Shown: one piece after another, positions 14,044 through 19,040 of the stretch | How positions within the stretch are numbered: the stretch's first letter is position 1 | Layout of the letters: each line of letters begins with the position of its first letter | NCBI RefSeq assembly: GCF_014269395.1 | Contig: NZ_JACOGK010000043.1 | Span: 1-19,040, forward strand | Reading direction: 5' to 3' | DNA from: Megasphaera hominis | Lineage (GTDB): Bacteria > Bacillota > Negativicutes > Veillonellales > Megasphaeraceae | Length of the DNA: 19,040 nucleotides | Notes under the pieces: generated by a model | The model's input: the letters and a program-made list of their open reading frames with translations, nothing else | Told to the model about the DNA's origin: nothing | Database searches by the model: none | Program-made: the position numbers and the translations under genes

Positions 14044-14430
14044 GCCAATTGTCTATTTAGAGAAAACAGTATATCCTATTAGATACCCTTCTGTTTTAAT
14101 GATATATTTTATCGTTTATCGTAATTAAAATATCTTTTTCGTTATAAAATAAACTATAGTATTTTTAATGCTTTATTTGTCATAAAAATTTACATAAGCT
14201 TTTTTAACGTATTTTTATGAAAATAATAGCAGAATACAGCATAAAACTAAAAAATAATTGAATATTATACTGAAATTTGAATATTATTGGATAATAATTA
14301 TTTGTGGAGTAAAAATAAAACTTATTATAACTTGATTTATTAATTTATAAAGATTATTATATAATTAAGAAGGAAAATAAAGTATTTCAATATATATTAC
14401 TAATGATATAAAGTATAACATTACTGTGTG
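14044..14430 (+). other. Very AT-rich spacer upstream of the autotransporter
   Basis: This stretch of nearly 390 bases is extremely AT-rich and contains no credible gene. A candidate promoter lies at its right end (14332-14360). The many A and T tracts suggest intrinsically bent DNA or a binding region for nucleoid-associated proteins, which is common before surface-protein genes; this is inference from composition. Confidence 0.5.
14332..14360 (+). promoter_or_regulatory. Candidate promoter of the autotransporter gene
   Basis: TTGATT at 14332-14337 and TATTAT at 14355-14360 are 17 bases apart, with the same -10 hexamer as the amidohydrolase promoter. The leader would be about 80 bases. AT-rich surroundings raise the chance of a coincidental match. 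Confidence 0.45.
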
Positions 14431-14445
14431 AGAGGAGCGTTGATT

Positions 14446-17400
14446 ATGAGAACGACTAATTCGAAACGCCTAAGAAGGCAAATATTAGCAAGCCTGCTCC
14501 TCGCAGGCACCTTGGGGTTTGTTGGTGTGACTGGAGTAGCACAGGCTCTCACAGTGTACAAAGTGTCTGGTACGACTGAAACAGACAACTTTTATCACAA
14601 TCTGACGCCTGTAGCAGCAACCTATAACTATGGCAGTATTACAAATAATACATTAATCTCTCAAAGTGCAGATGTAGCTACAGGTGGCGGTATTTATTCG
14701 CAAGCCGTCTTTGCCACTAGCGCTAAGACTCGCGTACAACCAATCATTACGATTTACGGTCCCGTTTCTAATAATACAGTGGCAGCTAAGAAGTATCGCG
14801 CTGAAGGCGGCGGCGTATTTCTAAAGGGAGCCAATGTACGGTTCGTAAATCAGCCCATTACAGATAATAAAGCCATCGGTGCGTATTTTGCCCATGGTGG
14901 TGCAGTCGCTACCCATTACAGTGGTGGTACAGACACCTACCAAGGCGCAACGTATCCCTACCTCGTTCCGGCAAAGGTTACGTTTTTTGCTACAACCGGC
15001 AATGATGTTTCCTATACCGGCAATGACATTCAAGCAGCTGAAATGAACCAATTTGATGATTATGGCGGAGAAGCCATTGCGCCTTCCGGCGGCGGTTTCT
15101 TATCGCTCTTTGCCTACGGGACGGCAGTTTTTAATACCTACGATGGCGCATCGATCACCGTCGGCAATGAAACTCCGGCCACTGCTACAGAAGACTCCAT
15201 TTCCAGTGCCATCGTAGTGGACGGCAGAACGGATGTCCCGGAACCGGCGATCATCAAGGCCGGTACGGGCACACTGACCATCAACAGCAGTCTCGACAGA
15301 TACTACGGTACATTTACCCAGCAGGCCGGCACGGTCAACCTGAACCAAGACCTGAACTGGGCCAACAAATATGACCTTCAAGCAGGCACGTTGAACCTGA
15401 AAAATGTTACGCTGGACAATATGTATGACAAGCTGAAGCTGGAAAATCTGGAAAGTACCATCGATCCGGCTGACAGCAACGTATTACATACGTCGACATA
15501 CCTTAAGTATTTTAATAAAACCTATGACCATACCATCGTGAATTCCAAAGGCAGCCTCGTTACGGCAGCAGACACGACTGTCAACGCACAGAACGTTACC
15601 TTGAAAGATGGCGCTGCTATCGATGCCCAAGGGATTTTGAATATCGCAGGTGATCTCTCAGCTGATGCTTCTACGGTTACGGCTCCGAATGCCACCATTA
15701 GTGGCAGCGTTTCCTCGACGGGCGGCTCGGCTGTTTCCGTAGGCGGCAGTAATCTGAGCCTGAGCAAGATCAACGTCGATAACACGAGCGGTGTCACCCT
15801 CACGGGCGGTACCCTCACAGCTCCGACGCTCGCCGATGCCATTACCGGTGGCGGTAAAGTCACCCTCGACGGCTCAGCTACGCTGGCAACGTCGGCAAAC
15901 CAGATCTTCACAGACGCCAACACGACAGAAACGACGGCCAGTGCCAATGGCCTCACGACAGGCGCAACAAACTCGGTTAACTTCAAAGCCGGTACCTTGT
16001 CCCTGGGTGATGACTACAGCTACGCATACTTGACGAATATTCAAGGCGTCATGGACGGCCTTAACGATTCCACAACGGAACTCGTTATGACCGGTAACCT
16101 CGTCGATTCGGGCGAAATTCAGGGAACCGTTTCAGCCGGTACGGCCAGTGCCGTTGGCAGTGACACCTCCCTCGATCAGGTTACTGTCGATACGAACGAT
16201 AAGAACCTCCTCGTCGGCGCCCCGGCCAGCACGTCGACAACAACGACGACGAGTGTACCTGAAGGCTTCAGCGTCGCTTCCCTGGATATGGGCGATGCCA
16301 CAAGCGTTACCGTTACGAACGGCCAGTCCCTGACCCTCGGCGGCAGCACGACAACTGATGTCATTCAGACCACCGATAATGCCCAGGCCAATGTGGCTCT
16401 CAACTCGGGCAGTACCCTGACGATCGGCAACAGCGCCGTAACAGACAATCAGGCACTTAACGTCAACGCTACAGTCGCCGCTACGGATAGTACGGTTACG
16501 ACCAACGGCCAGACCACCGTTACGGGCGACGTCAGCCTGACAAACTCGCAGCTCACGGCAAGCACCGGTTCCGTCACCTTGGCAAAAGACCTGACGACGA
16601 GCGGTACGTCCAGCGTCTCCGGTAATGTCAACGTAGCAGGCAATCTCACCACGACAGATAGCAGTGCCGTAACGACCAATGGCACGACCGCTGTTTCCGG
16701 CAACGTGACGACAGGCAGCGGCAGTACACTGACGACCAATGGTACGACCAGCGTCTCTGGCGACGTGACGACAGGCAGCGGCAGTACACTGACGACCAAT
16801 GGTACGACCACCGTCTCTGGCGACTTGACGACAGGCAGTGGCAGCACAGTCACGACAAACGGCACGACCAGCGTCGCCGGTAATCTTAACCTCGCAGACA
16901 CGAACCTCCAGTCCCAGACCGGTACAGTCAGCGTCGCTAACGACCTGAACGCGTCCGGCACGTCTACCATCACTGGCAACGTCGACGTCAGCGGTTCTAT
17001 CACCGGTGCTGGTGAAGGCACGACACTGAACATCGGTACCGGCACGACAGCTGCTCAAATCACGGCAGCCAGCGTCGATATGGGCGGCGGCACCTTCGTC
17101 CTCGACCCGGATTGGACCGGCGGTGGCCAGAGCCAGGGCACGCAAGCAGCCGTAGGCAGCTATGTCAATGCACACAATGTCTTCAGACAAAATATTACCG
17201 CCGCCATCGGTACGACAGATAAGAGCCTCGCCCGGAACACCTTCGAAGAAACAGGTCTCTCCTGGAGCGACACAGGCGTCCTGTCAGCCCTCTACATGTA
17301 TGGCAGCCAAGACATGTCTACAGTCGGACTCTTCATCGACGGTTCGTGGACACGCGACATAGCCTTGCCGGCAACTCCTGCCTATGGAGAACTGGTTATT

Positions 17401-18774
17401 GGCGATAAGACGATCATGATGGTCAACGGCAACGCCTTCTCTGGCAACCAGCCCGCAGCCCTGACCAACCTGAAGAGCGTCAGCATCGATGACGGTGCCA
17501 AGCTCTATATCGAGGGTGCTACGAGTGGCACGACGTACAACATCCTGAGTGGTACGGACGTCAAATCCAACAACGCTTGGTACAGCGATTCTGGTGTAGC
17601 TTCGCCGTCGAACGTTTTCGTCCACAGCAAGCTCCTCAAGCTCGTTGGCGCTGACGGCAACGGCACGAGCCAGTTCTCTGTCAAGGCAGAAGCCCAGGAT
17701 GCCAGTCTGGTCTATGGCAACAGCCTCGTAGATCCGGCCGTCGTCACGGCAGGTGTGGCCGCTAACGGCAAGGCAGGTGACTTCTTTACTACCGCTGCTG
17801 ACGACCGCGTCAACCCGACGGCAGCCCGGCAGGTAAACGCTCTGAACAGCGCCGCCGCTATGACAGAACTTGCAGGCGTGCAGCACGGCCTGTATACAGC
17901 TAATAACCTCTTTGATTCGGCAGTGATGAACCACCTGGCCGACCTCGATCGCAGCGATCAGGATACGGACATTTGGGCACACTACCTCCAGGCGAAGGAA
18001 GACATCAGTGGTCTGGGTCTCACAGGCCTCGGCGGAGCTACCTATGACGCGCAGTACAACGGCGTCATCGTCGGCTCAGACTTCTACAAGAAACACAACG
18101 CCGTAGCCGGTGCCGCATTCACGTACATTGATGGTTCCATAGACGGCAATACGGCAACGGCAGCGACAAGCAATGACGCTGACTACTACGGACTGAGCCT
18201 CTATGGCCGCCTCCTTAGAGGCAAGACCACGTACTTGGGCGACATCTCCTGGCTCCACGGCAAGAATGATATTACCCAATACAACAGCCTCAACGAACTG
18301 ACGGGATCCGTATCGTCGAACGCCTTCAGTGCCGGTGTCCGGGCCGAGCAAAATTACAAAGCAGGCATTGGCACTCTTACACCGTACGTAGGACTTCGCT
18401 ACGCACACCTCGACTTCGGTGACTACACAGATAGCCTGGGAATTCACCACGACGGCGACACAGCCAATCTCTGGCTCGTACCGGTCGGCCTGCGCTACAG
18501 CCAGACCAGCCAGCACGGCAACTGGACGCTGAAACCGATCGCTGAAATAGGCTACCTCTGGACAATGGGCGACCGAACCGGTATGGAAACGGTCAGCCTC
18601 GATGGTACAGCCAACGCCTTTGGCTATGACATCGCCGACTCTGGTACCTTCTACGGCCGCCTAGGCCTGGAAGCCACAAAAGGCGACATGACCTACGGCA
18701 TCGGTTACCAGTACCAGAAAGGCGACAGCGTCCGTAGCAACACCTGGATGGCCGCCGTACGGTATAAGTTCTAA
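14446..18774 (+). CDS. Autotransporter (type Va secretion) with repeat-rich passenger
   Basis: This 1442-residue outer-membrane protein exports its own passenger. A signal peptide spans residues 1 to about 32 (SKRLRRQ, hydrophobic core, AQA cleavage). The passenger's first 220 residues contain several GGGI, GGGV, GGAV and GGGF motifs with SNN/TDN segments, reminiscent of Chlamydia-type polymorphic outer-membrane proteins. The middle is Thr/Ser/Gly-rich and periodic, with a near-exact 20-residue tandem repeat from residue 743. Residues 1175-1442 form the autotransporter beta-barrel, starting IWAHYL and ending RYKF with the terminal Phe needed for assembly by the Bam machinery. The start at 14446 has AGAGGAG at 14431-14437; an in-frame GTG at 14428 lies upstream of that site and is rejected. 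Adhesion or biofilm roles are likely for the family, but the ligand is unknown. Confidence 0.9.
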   Translation: MRTTNSKRLRRQILASLLLAGTLGFVGVTGVAQALTVYKVSGTTETDNFYHNLTPVAATYNYGSITNNTLISQSADVATGGGIYSQAVFATSAKTRVQPIITIYGPVSNNTVAAKKYRAEGGGVFLKGANVRFVNQPITDNKAIGAYFAHGGAVATHYSGGTDTYQGATYPYLVPAKVTFFATTGNDVSYTGNDIQAAEMNQFDDYGGEAIAPSGGGFLSLFAYGTAVFNTYDGASITVGNETPATATEDSISSAIVVDGRTDVPEPAIIKAGTGTLTINSSLDRYYGTFTQQAGTVNLNQDLNWANKYDLQAGTLNLKNVTLDNMYDKLKLENLESTIDPADSNVLHTSTYLKYFNKTYDHTIVNSKGSLVTAADTTVNAQNVTLKDGAAIDAQGILNIAGDLSADASTVTAPNATISGSVSSTGGSAVSVGGSNLSLSKINVDNTSGVTLTGGTLTAPTLADAITGGGKVTLDGSATLATSANQIFTDANTTETTASANGLTTGATNSVNFKAGTLSLGDDYSYAYLTNIQGVMDGLNDSTTELVMTGNLVDSGEIQGTVSAGTASAVGSDTSLDQVTVDTNDKNLLVGAPASTSTTTTTSVPEGFSVASLDMGDATSVTVTNGQSLTLGGSTTTDVIQTTDNAQANVALNSGSTLTIGNSAVTDNQALNVNATVAATDSTVTTNGQTTVTGDVSLTNSQLTASTGSVTLAKDLTTSGTSSVSGNVNVAGNLTTTDSSAVTTNGTTAVSGNVTTGSGSTLTTNGTTSVSGDVTTGSGSTLTTNGTTTVSGDLTTGSGSTVTTNGTTSVAGNLNLADTNLQSQTGTVSVANDLNASGTSTITGNVDVSGSITGAGEGTTLNIGTGTTAAQITAASVDMGGGTFVLDPDWTGGGQSQGTQAAVGSYVNAHNVFRQNITAAIGTTDKSLARNTFEETGLSWSDTGVLSALYMYGSQDMSTVGLFIDGSWTRDIALPATPAYGELVIGDKTIMMVNGNAFSGNQPAALTNLKSVSIDDGAKLYIEGATSGTTYNILSGTDVKSNNAWYSDSGVASPSNVFVHSKLLKLVGADGNGTSQFSVKAEAQDASLVYGNSLVDPAVVTAGVAANGKAGDFFTTAADDRVNPTAARQVNALNSAAAMTELAGVQHGLYTANNLFDSAVMNHLADLDRSDQDTDIWAHYLQAKEDISGLGLTGLGGATYDAQYNGVIVGSDFYKKHNAVAGAAFTYIDGSIDGNTATAATSNDADYYGLSLYGRLLRGKTTYLGDISWLHGKNDITQYNSLNELTGSVSSNAFSAGVRAEQNYKAGIGTLTPYVGLRYAHLDFGDYTDSLGIHHDGDTANLWLVPVGLRYSQTSQHGNWTLKPIAEIGYLWTMGDRTGMETVSLDGTANAFGYDIADSGTFYGRLGLEATKGDMTYGIGYQYQKGDSVRSNTWMAAVRYKF
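16672..16885 (+). repeat. 60-bp tandem repeat array in the autotransporter passenger
   Basis: Three full 60-bp units start at 16672, 16732 and 16792, followed by a partial unit from 16852. Each encodes a 20-residue unit of the form TTNGTTSVSGDVTTGSGSTL. The second half of units 1 and 2 is identical at the DNA level, implying recent duplication or recombination. The unit length keeps the reading frame, so copy-number changes would lengthen or shorten the passenger without disrupting the gene. Confidence 0.9.
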
Positions 18775-18847
18775 GTTCTCTTTTAGCTCTAGGTATTTGA
18801 ACTACCTATCAAGAGCAACGTTTTAGTTCCAACCCTCACACAGTAAG

Positions 18848-18883
18848 AAGAACGGCAAGGCATAAAAATGCCTTGCCGTTCTT
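18848..18883 (+). terminator. Hairpin terminator after the autotransporter
   Basis: A perfect 16-bp stem pairs 18848-18863 with 18868-18883 around a loop of four A residues. Only a weak T-run follows (CTTGCTTTCC), but the stem is very stable and A-rich sequence precedes it. Confidence 0.8.
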
Positions 18884-18905
18884 GCTTTCCCCGGGGGGAA
18901 AGTAC

Positions 18906-18923
18906 CCGTTGTTTATACAACGG
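18906..18923. repeat. Short inverted repeat next to the IS left end
   Basis: CCGTTGT at 18906-18912 is inverted at 18917-18923 (ACAACGG). It lies just outside the inferred IS left end and may mark a palindromic insertion target. Confidence 0.5.
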
Positions 18924-18927
18924 AGGT

Positions 18928-19040
18928 GCGGACAAAAAGTTGGACCTGACATGATCACTAAATGTCAGGAGGTTTAAAATGTATTCTTATGAAAAACGAA
19001 TGAAAGCAGTCCTGTTGCATCGAGACGCAGGTATGGGACT
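18928..19040 (+). mobile_element. Left end of an IS3-family insertion sequence (cut by window edge)
   Basis: The stretch from about 18928 begins TGCGGACAAAAAGTTGGAC, a plausible IS3-type terminal repeat, followed about 50 bases later by the first transposase gene. The exact outer boundary cannot be fixed without the other end. Confidence 0.65.
18979..19040 (+). CDS. IS3-family transposase OrfA, N-terminal fragment
   Basis: Only the first 20 codons are inside the window: they read MYSYEKRMKAVLLHRDAGMG. The MYSYExRxKAVxL start is typical of the helix-turn-helix OrfA protein of IS3-family elements, which binds the element ends and is extended by frameshifting into the OrfB integrase. AGGAGG at 18967-18972 lies 6 bases before the ATG. 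The rest of the gene lies beyond the window, so integrity cannot be judged. Confidence 0.75.
   Translation, partial: MYSYEKRMKAVLLHRDAGMG

Noticed and set aside
14428..14445. GTG start for the autotransporter
   Set aside because: The ribosome site AGAGGAG lies inside this extension and is correctly spaced only for the ATG at 14446. The same reasoning rejects upstream GTG codons for the permease and the LysR gene.
16672..16885. Possible CRISPR array
   Set aside because: The units are contiguous, in frame within a coding region and have no unique spacers.
16132..17190. Long open frame of about 350 codons on the minus strand inside the autotransporter
   Set aside because: It lies opposite a repetitive Thr/Ser-rich coding region with biased ACG/ACC codons that suppress stop codons on the other strand; it has low-complexity translation and no ribosome site.

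Overview
The window looks like chromosomal DNA from a diderm Firmicute of the Negativicutes, most likely Megasphaera or a close relative. Three things point there. There is a complete type V autotransporter with a C-terminal outer-membrane barrel. There is a PTP-like cysteine phytase of the type known from Selenomonas, Mitsuokella and Megasphaera. Coding DNA is fairly GC-rich with AT-rich spacers and strong AGGAGG-type ribosome sites. The genus call is inference; no rRNA or other marker is present.

Layout: (1) 1-304: probable tail of an IS3-type element and an AT-rich spacer. (2) 305-2083: a two-gene unit for a secreted PTP-like phytase and a cytoplasmic alpha/beta hydrolase, ended by a bidirectional terminator. 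(3) 2163-6720: an APC-family amino acid permease on the minus strand, divergent from an M20D amidohydrolase and a PatA-like class I aminotransferase. This is an amino-acid uptake and metabolism block. (4) 6961-9526: two exported proteins of unknown function. One is a 607-residue beta-helix protein built from 25/26-residue turns with no membrane barrel; the other is a 192-residue secreted protein. Each is followed by its own terminator. (5) 9607-13982: a LysR regulator divergent from a gene run: a 75-residue protein resembling only the C-terminal part of MerR regulators, an exported hydrolase with Cys at the nucleophile position, an FMN-reductase-type flavoprotein (probable TTG start), and an aldo/keto reductase with two ferredoxin-like 4Fe-4S motifs. 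(6) 14446-18774: a 1442-residue autotransporter with a 60-bp tandem repeat array in its passenger. (7) 18928-19040: left end and first codons of an IS3-family element, cut off by the window edge.

How the genes fit together: the phytase unit should release phosphate from inositol phosphates in the periplasm or outside the cell. The LysR cluster looks like an inducible redox or detoxification module with one exported enzyme and two cytoplasmic reductases; its substrate cannot be read from sequence. The beta-helix protein and the autotransporter are candidate surface or adhesion factors. I found no tRNA, rRNA, CRISPR array or phage genes. The least explained items are the barrel-less beta-helix protein, the secreted 192-residue protein and the orphan MerR-C-terminal-like protein.
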